Below the pieces are notes generated by a model that saw only the letters and a list, made by a program, of their open reading frames with translations, was not told the origin of the DNA and ran no database searches. A DNA stretch of 64,000 nt from Streptomyces aurantiogriseus (lineage in GTDB: Bacteria; Actinomycetota; Actinomycetes; Streptomycetales; Streptomycetaceae), in assembly GCF_014649375.1 (NCBI RefSeq), contig NZ_BMSX01000031.1:1-64000 (forward strand), given 5' to 3'. Of the stretch, positions 34,898-43,014 are shown in pieces (within the stretch, counting starts at the first letter, position 1; each line of letters starts with the position of its first letter). The translations under genes were made by a program, and so were the position numbers.

Positions 34898-36127
34898 TCA
34901 CGCGGAAAAGGTGCTGTGGCCGCGCAGTTCCTCGGCACGCAGGGCCAGGATGAGGTCCAGGCGGGTGCCGGGGTCGTGCAGCGCGTCGCCGAACAGCTTC
35001 TCCAACTGGCGTAAGCGGTAGCGGACTGTCTGCGGATGGACGTGCAGCCGCGTGGCGACGTCGGGCACGTTGCTGCCGCTGAGCAGCCACGCCAGCAGCG
35101 TCTCGGCGAGCCGGACGCGCTGCCCCTCGGACACCGCGTCGAGCGGCGCGAGGACACGCGCCTCCAACTGGGCCAGCAGCGGCTCGTCGCTGTGCAGCAG
35201 CAGGGTCGAGAGGTGGTCGGCGCACCGCACCACGCCCTGCCGCGGCAGGACACCCCGGCCCATCAACCCCAGGGCCCGGGTGGCCCAGTGCAGCGACCGG
35301 GCGGCCTCGGCGAGCGGGACCGTCGGGCCGATCGCCGCCGGACGGCCACGCAGGGCGAGGGCGAACGCCCGCCCACCGAACCGGCCGGAACCCTCCGGGT
35401 CGGGCACCAGCATCCGGGGCGGCCGGGACTCCATGTCCACCAGCGCCCCCGCCGCCGCCAACGGCCGGTCCTCCTCCCGCTGGTCCGCGGTCGCCGCGAG
35501 CGCCACGACGGCGACCTGCCGCGGCACCGTCCACCGGGCGCCGTGCGCAAGGTCCTGCACGGCTTCCGGGGCCACCGGCCCGTCGCCCAGCAGCAGGTCG
35601 AGCAGGCGCCTGCGGCGCCGTTCCAGCTCGTCCGTGCTGCGCAGCTGGGCCTCGGCGTAACCGGCCGCGGCCGCCTCGGCCACCTCGTGCACCGTCCGGA
35701 ACGCCAGCTCGCCCAGCGCGGCCACGACCGTGGAGTCCAGCCCGAGCTCCTCCGCCGTACGGCCCATCAGCCGCCAGGCGTGCAGCCCCCCGACGCGCAG
35801 CGCGGACTGCAGCGCGTCCAGACTGCGGCCCTCCAGCGCCTCGCCCCGCCCGAGTTCGTAGTACGTCGCGGCGATCGCGTCCCCCTGGCCGCGCGGTTCG
35901 GCGATGTGGTCGACGAACAGGGTGAGCGCCTGGACCACCCCGGCTCTGAGCTGCGCGCGGTACGTCCCGTCGGCCGGCCGCGCGTACTCCGGAACCTGCC
36001 GACGCACCTCCTCCTCCACCTCGTCGGCGACGGCCTCGAGCCGGTCGCGCAGCAGCCTCGCCAGGTCGGGCGGCACAGGGGCGGCGCCGAGGCCCTGCGG
36101 TACGCCGTGCGGGGTGGGGGCAGCCAC
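34898..36127 (-). CDS. PucR-family transcriptional regulator
   Basis: 409 residues from GTG 36127, chosen because GGAGG lies seven bases upstream; the frame is open further but without support. It has a helical N-terminal RsbRD-like sensor region (about 15-175), a GGDEF-like middle (about 180-300, not catalytic), and the PucR C-terminal HTH with LSGSNVPDVATRLHVHPQTV followed by RYRLRQLEKLFGD (about 345-385). It lies between the cutinase gene and the esterase/PKS operon on the same strand, so it may regulate one of them. A hairpin at 36160-36181 just upstream probably separates it from that operon. Confidence 0.88.
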   Translation of the reverse strand: MAAPTPHGVPQGLGAAPVPPDLARLLRDRLEAVADEVEEEVRRQVPEYARPADGTYRAQLRAGVVQALTLFVDHIAEPRGQGDAIAATYYELGRGEALEGRSLDALQSALRVGGLHAWRLMGRTAEELGLDSTVVAALGELAFRTVHEVAEAAAAGYAEAQLRSTDELERRRRRLLDLLLGDGPVAPEAVQDLAHGARWTVPRQVAVVALAATADQREEDRPLAAAGALVDMESRPPRMLVPDPEGSGRFGGRAFALALRGRPAAIGPTVPLAEAARSLHWATRALGLMGRGVLPRQGVVRCADHLSTLLLHSDEPLLAQLEARVLAPLDAVSEGQRVRLAETLLAWLLSGSNVPDVATRLHVHPQTVRYRLRQLEKLFGDALHDPGTRLDLILALRAEELRGHSTFSA

Positions 36128-36159
36128 GGCGGACCCTCCTTTCACCCGGAAGCGGCTCA

Positions 36160-36181
36160 CCCGCGGGCCGTTGCCCGTGGG
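36160..36181 (-). terminator. Hairpin, probable terminator of the Pks13-like operon
   Basis: A 9-bp stem with one G-T pair (CCCGCGGGC / GCCCGTGGG) and 4-nt loop lies about 70 bp after the stop of the antigen-85-like gene and 33 bp before the PucR start. Confidence 0.45.
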
Positions 36182-36249
36182 GCGAGGGGTAAGTCCTGTG
36201 TTGGACGGACGTCCCCTGCGCTCCGTTCCGTGCCCCGACGGCACCGACA

Positions 36250-37188
36250 TCACTCCGGCACCCCCAGCGCACGGGCGAGCATCGGCCATGACGCGGTGAA
36301 CTCCCGCTTCCAGTAGGCCCAGCTGTGTCCTCCTCCCGCGTAGTAGTGGGTGGTGACCGGGATGCGGAGCAGTGCCAGCGTGTCGGTGAAGCTGTGGGCG
36401 GAGGGCCACAGGGCGCTCTCCAGCGCCTCGGGGAGCCAGTCACCGCTGCCTCCCGCCACTCCGCTGCCGCTCGAGACGTACAGGGCGGTGCCGCGCAGCC
36501 CCGCGGCCCGGGCGCGCGGGTTGAAGTCGCGCCAGGTGAGGAGGTTCAGCACCGGGTTGCCCCAGAGGGAGAGCGGCAGCAGTCTCTCGCGGGCGACGAT
36601 GGCGTCCACGATCGGCGGCACGCCCGGTGCCGTGGTGTCGAGGATGCCGCTGTAGGAGGCCGCCGCGGCGAACATGCCGGGATGGCGTGCCGCGTGCGCC
36701 ATGGCTCCGTAGCCGCCGGTGGAGACCCCGGCGACGGCCCGCACGCCGGAGGCCCGGTACTCCCGGGCGAGCAGCGCCGGAACCTCCGTGAGCTGGAAGG
36801 TCTCGTAGTCGGGGCCGCTGCGCCACGCCGTGGGAATGCCGGTGGGGCCCGCGTCCGGCATCGCCACGATCAGGTCCCGGCCCTCGGTGAAGGACTCGAT
36901 GTCCGTCTCCCGGGTCCAGGACGTGTGGTCGTCGTGGGCGCCGTGCAGCAGATACAGGACGGGGTACGTCCGCCCGGGCTGGGTGTCGAAGCCCGACGGC
37001 AGGATCAGCCGTACCGGCGCGGTGCGGCCCAGAGCGGGGGAGGACACGGACACGTCGAGAGTGCGCGGTCCGAGCCGGGTCGCGGCCCGGGCGGTGGCGG
37101 CCCCGGCGCCGAACAGGGCGGCCAGCCCGGCGGTCGCCGCGGCTTTGGTGACGGTGCGCCGGGACACCCCGGCGGTGCGGTGGGACAT
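36250..37188 (-). CDS. Antigen-85-type esterase / putative acyltransferase, exported
   Basis: 312 residues from the ATG at 37188 (GAGGAG upstream). A Tat-type signal (VSRRTVTKAAATAGLAALFG) precedes an esterase-D/antigen 85 fold: TYPVLYLLHGAHDDHTSW, the nucleophile GVSTGGYGAM, and a terminal GGGHSWAYWKREF that matches the HSWEYW of mycobacterial Fbp mycolyltransferases. YETFQLTEVPALL likewise matches their WETFLTSELP. In mycobacteria these proteins pass mycolic acids between trehalose and arabinogalactan. This gene lies 20 bp after the PKS stop and is last in the operon, so it probably moves or hydrolyses the lipid made by that PKS outside the membrane. Confidence 0.82.
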   Translation of the reverse strand: MSHRTAGVSRRTVTKAAATAGLAALFGAGAATARAATRLGPRTLDVSVSSPALGRTAPVRLILPSGFDTQPGRTYPVLYLLHGAHDDHTSWTRETDIESFTEGRDLIVAMPDAGPTGIPTAWRSGPDYETFQLTEVPALLAREYRASGVRAVAGVSTGGYGAMAHAARHPGMFAAAASYSGILDTTAPGVPPIVDAIVARERLLPLSLWGNPVLNLLTWRDFNPRARAAGLRGTALYVSSGSGVAGGSGDWLPEALESALWPSAHSFTDTLALLRIPVTTHYYAGGGHSWAYWKREFTASWPMLARALGVPE

Positions 37189-37208
37189 GGCGGCTCCTCG
37201 GATCCGGT

Positions 37209-40200
37209 TCAACGGGTCTGCTCGGCGAGCTCCCGCCGCAGCCGGGCGGCGATCTCGTCGACGTACGGCGGGTCGAGGAGCGACAGATGGTGCCCCGCGA
37301 CCGGTACGACCGTCAGGTGCGGGCACACCTCGTCCCAGCCGAGCGCCTCGTCGTCCCGCTCGTACGCCGGGTCGCGCACGGTGTGCGGGGCGGGCTCGGT
37401 CGCCCGGTACAGGACCACCCGCCCGTCGTAGGGCCCGGGCCGGTGGGCCTCGCCGATCCTCAGGTCCAGGTAGGAGGCGCGCTGGTGCTCCAGAGCGGCG
37501 GGCGGCACATCGGCGGCCTCGCGCAGGGCCCGCAGCACGGTGTCGATACGGTCGCCGTCGTCGTCCATCGCCACGAGCTCGTCGTACGGCAGCTCCAGCC
37601 GGACCCCGTAGGTATCGGCGACATGGCGGGCGAAGCCCGAGAAGTGGGCGCGGATCCGGTCGGCCGGTGTGCGGCCGGACCGGGGGAGGGGCCGTACGGA
37701 GTCGATGAGCACCACCAGCTCCACGTCCCGTCCGGCGGCGGTGAGCTGCCGTGCCGTCTCCTGGGCGACGAAGCCGCCGAAGGACCAGCCGCCGAGCACG
37801 CAGGGCCCGTCGGGGTGGACGGCGGCGACGGCCTCGGCGTAGCGGCGTGCCTTGTCGGTCACCGTGCGCGCCTCTTCGAGCCGTTCCAGTCCGTGCACCG
37901 GCCGCTCGTCGCCGAGCCGTTCGGCGAGGGACCGGTAGACGTCGGTGGTTCCGCCGGCGGCGTGGACGAGGAAGAGCGGGGGCCGGGAGCCGGTGGCACG
38001 CAGGGTCCGCAGCGGGGAGTTCTCACCCGGCGGCCGTGCCGGGAGTGCCTGCTGGATGCGGGCGGCGGCCTCCTCGACGGTGGCGGCGCCGAGCAGGTCG
38101 CGCAGGGGCAGCTCGATCCGGAACTCGCGTTGCAGGGCGGTGCGGATGCGGACGGCCATCAGGGAGTCCAGGCCGAGGTCGGCCAGGGCGGTGGAGGGGG
38201 TGACGCGGGTCGGGGGGTGGCCGGTGACGGCGGCGATGTGGTGGCGCAGGCGGGCGGAGACCGAGGTGTCCTCCACCGCGCCGGCCTCCCGCACAGGCGC
38301 CGCCGGTGTGGCCGTGGCGCCCGTGCGCCCGTCCGTCCACCAGTACCGGACGTGCCGCCAGCGCGGCGCGGGCAGGTCGATGACGCGGCCGGGCGGCAGG
38401 GGCAGGCGTCCGCCGGCCGCGTACAGGGCTCCCACCTGCGTGAGGAACGCGGCGGAGCCGTCGGCGTCCCGGCGCAGCGTGCCGAGGGCGAGGGCACCCG
38501 GCACGGTGTCGGCGACGGCCCGGGTCAGGACCGGGTGGGGCGAGATCTCCACGAACGCGGTGTGACCGTCGGCCGCGGCCGACGCGACGGCCCGGTCCAG
38601 GCGCACGGGCCGCCGCAGGTTCGCGGCCCAGTGGGCGGCGTCGAAGACACTGTCGCCGCGCGGGTCGTCCAGGACGGTGGAGTAGACGGGGACGCGGGGC
38701 CGCCCGCCCCGGAGGTCGGCCAACGCCTCGGTCAACTCCGGCAACAGTGGCTCGACTTGAGGCGAGTGTCCGGCACCGGCGACCCGCATGGCGCGGACCG
38801 CGCGCCCCTGCCGCTCCCATCGACGCACGAGCCGATCCACCGCCGGCTCCTCGCCGGTGACGACCTTCTGGCCGGGCGAGGAGTGCACCGCGACGTGTAC
38901 GCCCGGGAAGTCCCGTGCCAGCGCGTCGAGTTCGCTGTCGTCCAGGTCGACGACGGCCATGGCGCCGCCGCGCAGCCCGCTGAGCAGCCGGGCCCGTACG
39001 GCGACGACCCGGGCCGCGTCCGACACGTCCAGGGCGCCCGCGCACACCGCGGCGGCCACCTCGCCGAGGGAGTGTCCGATGACGGCGGCGGGTTCGACAC
39101 CGTACGAGCGCCACAGCTCGGCGAGCGCCAACTGGAGCCCGAACAGGACGGGTTGGGCCACGTCCAGACGGTCGAGAGCGCGCCCGGACGCCAGGTGGTC
39201 GTACAGGGACAGACCGCACTCCGGGGCCAGTTGGGCGTCGAGCTTCTCCACGGCGGCGGCGAAGGCGGGCTCCTCGGCGAGCAGCCGACGCCCCATGCCG
39301 GCCCACTGGCTGCCGTACCCCGAGAAGACCCACACCGGGCCGCGCCCGACGAGATCACGGTCGCCGGTCACGACCCGCTCGTGCGGGCGGCCTTGGGCCA
39401 ACGCGTCCAGTCCGTCGGCGAGTTCGCCGTGATCACGGGCGATGACGGCAACGCGCGCCGACCCGCGCCCGGTGCGCCCGGCGAGCGTGCGCGCCACATC
39501 GGCGGGGTGCGCGGCGCCCCCCTCGGGCGTGCGGAGCCAGTCGGCGAGCCGGGTCGCGGTGTCCCGGACGCGGGCGGTGTCGACGTCGGAGAGGAGATGC
39601 AGACGGGCGGCCGGCCCCTCCTCGGCCGGGGGCGGCGGGAGGACGCCGGGCCGCCATTCCTCCAGTACCGCGTGGGCGTTGGTGCCACCGAAGCCGAATC
39701 CGGAAACCCCGGCGGTGGCCGTACCGCCGTACCGGGGCCACGGCTCCGGCTCGGTCACCACCCGCAGCCGTACGTCGTCCAGGGCGCTGCCCCCGGCGCA
39801 GTGCAGGGACGGCGGAACGAGGTCGTGGTGCAGGGCGAGCACCGTCTTCACCAGCCCGGCGATGCTCGCGGCGGACTCCAGGTGGCCGAGGTTGCCCTTG
39901 ACGGAGCCGAGGAGCAGGGGCTGGTCCGGGTCGCGGCCCGCACCGAGCACGGCGGCGAGCGCGCCCGCCTCGATCGGGTCGCCGAGCGGGGTACCGGTGC
40001 CGTGCGCCTCGACGTGGTCGATGTGCGCCGGACTCAGCCCGGCCCGTGCGTAGGCCGTGGTCAACAGAGCCTGCTGGGCCGCCGGATTGGGCGCCAGCAG
40101 GCCGTTGGAGCGGCCGTCGGAGTTGACGGCCGTGGCGCGGATGACGGCGAGGACGCGGTCGCCGTCCCGCTCGGCGTCGGACAGCCGCTTCAGCAGGACG

Positions 40201-41204
40201 GCCGCGCAGCCCTCGCCGCGTCCGATGCCGTCGGCCGCCGTCGAGAACGGCTTGCACCGCCCGTCCGGAGCGAGGGCGCCCGCCCGCCGGAACGCGACAC
40301 CGACGGCGGGGGAGAGCAGCAGATTGACCCCGGCGGCGATGGCCGTGTCGCTCTCGCCGGTGCGCAGGCTGACACAGGCGTGGTGCACGGCGACCAGCGA
40401 GGAGGAACAGGCGGTGTCGACGGCCATGCTCGGCCCCCGGGTGTCCAGTACGTACGCCAGGCGCCCCGCCGTGACGCCCAACGCCCCGCCGGCCGGTGCC
40501 CACGGGTCGACGGCCGCCGGGTCGGCGCCGGTGAGCGAGCCGTACTCCGGGGCGGACACGCCGACGAAGACGCCGGTGGCGGTGCCGGCGAGGGACGCGG
40601 CCGGGACGGCGGCGTGGTCGAGGGCCTCGTGGACGACCTCCAGCAGGATCCGCTGCTGCGGATCCATCACCACGGCCTCGCGGGGCGTGATCCGGAAGAA
40701 GTCCGCGTCGAACCCGGCGATGTCGTCGAGATAGCCCCCGTACGGCGGCGCGTCGGCCGGCGGGAAGGCGGTGAAGTCCCGCCAGCGGTCCTCCGGGACC
40801 CGCCGGATTGCGTCGACGCCCTCGCACAGCAGCCGCCAGTAGTCCCCCGGTCCGTGCACACCCCCGGGCAGCCGGCAGCCGACCCCGATGACCGCGACGG
40901 GCTCGCCGGGGTCCGGCGGAGGAGAGGCCGCCCCCGCTGCCGCGGGGACCGTTGTGCCGCACAGGTGCGCCACCAGGGCGTCGCCGGTGGACACCTGCCA
41001 CAGCAGCGTCGCCGGCAGCTCCCGACCCGTCGCCCGGGAGAGCTCCCCGGCCAGGACGACCGCGTCCCGCGAGGACATGCCGAGGTCCGCCAGCGGCCGG
41101 TCCATCGGGACGTCCTCGACAGCCGTACCACTCCAGGCGGCCACCCGTTCGGCGATCAGACGGCGCAGCGCGTGCCGCTGCCCGCTCTCCTCGACGGCGC
41201 TCAT
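37209..41204 (-). CDS. Type I PKS, ACP-KS-AT-ACP-TE (Pks13-like)
   Basis: 1331 residues with the exact domain order of mycobacterial Pks13. N-terminal ACP about 10-85 (DLGMSSRDAV, Ser45); KS about 100-525 (Cys266 in VDTACSSSLV, HGTGTPLGDP, NLGHLESAA); AT about 620-910 (nucleophile Ser712 in GHSLGE, and the Arg in VVAVRARLL that binds a carboxylate); second ACP about 980-1060 (DLGLDSLMAV, Ser1014); TE about 1075-1320 (GWSFGGFVAQ, Ser1141). There is no KR, DH or ER. In the AT the selectivity motif HAFH or YASH is replaced by GAGH, which could leave room for a long chain (inference). By analogy it joins a FAAL-activated acyl chain to a carboxyacyl-CoA, giving an alpha-branched beta-keto acid. 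Confidence 0.88.
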   Translation of the reverse strand: MSAVEESGQRHALRRLIAERVAAWSGTAVEDVPMDRPLADLGMSSRDAVVLAGELSRATGRELPATLLWQVSTGDALVAHLCGTTVPAAAGAASPPPDPGEPVAVIGVGCRLPGGVHGPGDYWRLLCEGVDAIRRVPEDRWRDFTAFPPADAPPYGGYLDDIAGFDADFFRITPREAVVMDPQQRILLEVVHEALDHAAVPAASLAGTATGVFVGVSAPEYGSLTGADPAAVDPWAPAGGALGVTAGRLAYVLDTRGPSMAVDTACSSSLVAVHHACVSLRTGESDTAIAAGVNLLLSPAVGVAFRRAGALAPDGRCKPFSTAADGIGRGEGCAAVLLKRLSDAERDGDRVLAVIRATAVNSDGRSNGLLAPNPAAQQALLTTAYARAGLSPAHIDHVEAHGTGTPLGDPIEAGALAAVLGAGRDPDQPLLLGSVKGNLGHLESAASIAGLVKTVLALHHDLVPPSLHCAGGSALDDVRLRVVTEPEPWPRYGGTATAGVSGFGFGGTNAHAVLEEWRPGVLPPPPAEEGPAARLHLLSDVDTARVRDTATRLADWLRTPEGGAAHPADVARTLAGRTGRGSARVAVIARDHGELADGLDALAQGRPHERVVTGDRDLVGRGPVWVFSGYGSQWAGMGRRLLAEEPAFAAAVEKLDAQLAPECGLSLYDHLASGRALDRLDVAQPVLFGLQLALAELWRSYGVEPAAVIGHSLGEVAAAVCAGALDVSDAARVVAVRARLLSGLRGGAMAVVDLDDSELDALARDFPGVHVAVHSSPGQKVVTGEEPAVDRLVRRWERQGRAVRAMRVAGAGHSPQVEPLLPELTEALADLRGGRPRVPVYSTVLDDPRGDSVFDAAHWAANLRRPVRLDRAVASAAADGHTAFVEISPHPVLTRAVADTVPGALALGTLRRDADGSAAFLTQVGALYAAGGRLPLPPGRVIDLPAPRWRHVRYWWTDGRTGATATPAAPVREAGAVEDTSVSARLRHHIAAVTGHPPTRVTPSTALADLGLDSLMAVRIRTALQREFRIELPLRDLLGAATVEEAAARIQQALPARPPGENSPLRTLRATGSRPPLFLVHAAGGTTDVYRSLAERLGDERPVHGLERLEEARTVTDKARRYAEAVAAVHPDGPCVLGGWSFGGFVAQETARQLTAAGRDVELVVLIDSVRPLPRSGRTPADRIRAHFSGFARHVADTYGVRLELPYDELVAMDDDGDRIDTVLRALREAADVPPAALEHQRASYLDLRIGEAHRPGPYDGRVVLYRATEPAPHTVRDPAYERDDEALGWDEVCPHLTVVPVAGHHLSLLDPPYVDEIAARLRRELAEQTR

Positions 41205-42949
41205 TCCCCGGTCTCCGGCGCGTAGGCACCCGCCAGATAGCGCTCGCGGGTCAGCGCCCGCGACACCTTGCCGCTGGACGTACGGGGCACGGTGCCCGGA
41301 GGGACGACGACGACATCGGCGAGCCGCAGGCCGTGCCGGGCGGAGACGGCCGCGCGCACGGCACGCACCAGGTCCGGCAGGTCGATCTCGGCGAGTGTCG
41401 TGGTCCGCACGTGCTCCGCCACGACGACCACCCGCTCACCCGAGCCGCCCGCTACCGCGAAGGCGGCGAGCCGGTCGCGCCGCACCGCCGGATGCGCGTC
41501 CTGGGCCGTCACCTCCACGTCCTGCGGATAGTGGTTGCGGCCGTCGACGACGATGAGGTCCTTCAGCCGGCCGGTGACGAGCAGCTGCCCGTCCAGGACC
41601 GTCCCCAGATCACCGGTGCGCAGCCAGCCGCCCGGACCGGCCCCGGCGTCGGCGAGGGCGGCCCCGAAGACGCGCCGGGTCGCCCCTTCCTGGTTCCAGT
41701 AGCCGCGCCCCACATTGGGACCCTGCACCCAGATCTCGCCGACCTCCCCCTCGGACAGGGCGGCGCGGGAGACGGGGTCGGCGATCCGGAGCCGCTGGCC
41801 CGCCGGGGTACCGCAGCCGGCCAGCAGCACGGCCCGGGGATCGTCGGGCCGCACGGGCAGGGCCTTCCCGGTGGCGAGGGCGTCACGGTCGAGCGCGAAC
41901 CGGTGCAACGTCTCCCCCGGCCGGGCGGCGCTGACGAAGACGGTCGCCTCGGCGAGCCCGTACGACGGACAGTGTGTGTCCGGCGCGAGCCCCTGGGCGG
42001 CGAAGGCGGCGTGGAAGCGGTCGGCGGTGCCGGGGCGGACCGGCTCGCTGCCGTTGATCAGCGCGGCGACGCCGTCCAGCCGCAGATCCGCCTTCTGCGC
42101 GTCGGTGACGGCCGAGGCGCAGTAGTCGTAGGCGAAGTTGGGGGCGGCGCTCACCGCGCGCGGATGGGCGGCGAGCAGCCGCAGCCAGCGCACGGGCTCG
42201 TGCAGGAACGCGACCGGATCCATGAGCACCGACTGCAAGCCCCGTACGACCGGGGCGGCGACACTCAGCACGAGCCCCATGTCGTGGTACAGCGGCAGCC
42301 AGCCGACGCAGGTCACCGGGTGGTCGTCGGCACCGTAGGCGGTCAGTGCCTGCCGGGCGTTGGCGACGACGTTGGCGTGGGTGATCTCCACGCCGGCCGG
42401 GGTGCGGGTCGAGCCGGAGGTGTACTGGAGGTACGCGACCGCCGTGTCGTGCGGCGTGACCGGCTGCCGGTCCCCGGCGACGGCGTCGGGCACCCGGTCC
42501 GTGGCGACGACCGCCACAGGTGTGCCGGCGCAGAGGTCCCGCACCTCGTCGAGGGCCCGGCTCGTCGTCACGACGACCGCCGGACGCGCGTCGGCCAGGA
42601 CGGCCGAGAGCCGGTCGCCGTGCCCGGGCAGACCGGGCGGGTACAGCGGTACGGCGACCAGCCCGGCGGCCAGTGCGGCGAGGAACGCGGTGACGAACTC
42701 CGTGCCCTGGGGGCACAGCAGCGCGACCCGGGCTCCGGGCTCGGCCTCCTCGGCGAGCCGGGCGGCCAGCGCCCGCACGCGCAGGTCCAGCCGGCGCCAG
42801 GTCAGGGTGCGGTGGACGCCACGCGAGTGCGGGGAGGGGTGGTCGACGAAGGTGAACGCCCGGCGGTCCGGGGTGGTTTCGGCCCAGTGCCGCACGTACT
42901 CCGGCAGACTCCGGAACGCGGGCGCGAGCGGGGGGCGGCGGGTGTCCAT
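41201..42949 (-). CDS. Fatty acyl-AMP ligase (FAAL, FadD32-like)
   Basis: 582 residues from the ATG at 42949, with GAGGAG nine bases upstream. ANL-superfamily motifs are present: YLQYTSGSTRTPAGV (phosphate loop), WLPLYHDMGLV, SYGLAEATVF, LRTGDLG, and the C-terminal lysine in PRTSSGKVSRA. The WLPLYHDMGL motif and an insertion before the C-terminal domain mark FAALs, which stop at the acyl-adenylate and hand the chain to an ACP. Its TGA overlaps the PKS start (ATGA), so its product most likely loads the PKS N-terminal ACP. Confidence 0.9.
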   Translation of the reverse strand: MDTRRPPLAPAFRSLPEYVRHWAETTPDRRAFTFVDHPSPHSRGVHRTLTWRRLDLRVRALAARLAEEAEPGARVALLCPQGTEFVTAFLAALAAGLVAVPLYPPGLPGHGDRLSAVLADARPAVVVTTSRALDEVRDLCAGTPVAVVATDRVPDAVAGDRQPVTPHDTAVAYLQYTSGSTRTPAGVEITHANVVANARQALTAYGADDHPVTCVGWLPLYHDMGLVLSVAAPVVRGLQSVLMDPVAFLHEPVRWLRLLAAHPRAVSAAPNFAYDYCASAVTDAQKADLRLDGVAALINGSEPVRPGTADRFHAAFAAQGLAPDTHCPSYGLAEATVFVSAARPGETLHRFALDRDALATGKALPVRPDDPRAVLLAGCGTPAGQRLRIADPVSRAALSEGEVGEIWVQGPNVGRGYWNQEGATRRVFGAALADAGAGPGGWLRTGDLGTVLDGQLLVTGRLKDLIVVDGRNHYPQDVEVTAQDAHPAVRRDRLAAFAVAGGSGERVVVVAEHVRTTTLAEIDLPDLVRAVRAAVSARHGLRLADVVVVPPGTVPRTSSGKVSRALTRERYLAGAYAPETGE

Positions 42950-43014
42950 CGGGGATGGCTCCTCACATCGCGGGATCGGCTTGCGGGGCGGATCGGTCGG
43001 GCCGGTCGGAGCGG

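Noticed and set aside
37287..41225. Plus-strand open frame of over 1300 codons opposite the PKS
   Set aside because: It is the antisense shadow usual for high-GC genes, lacks any domain, and the minus-strand frame has complete KS, AT, ACP and TE motifs.
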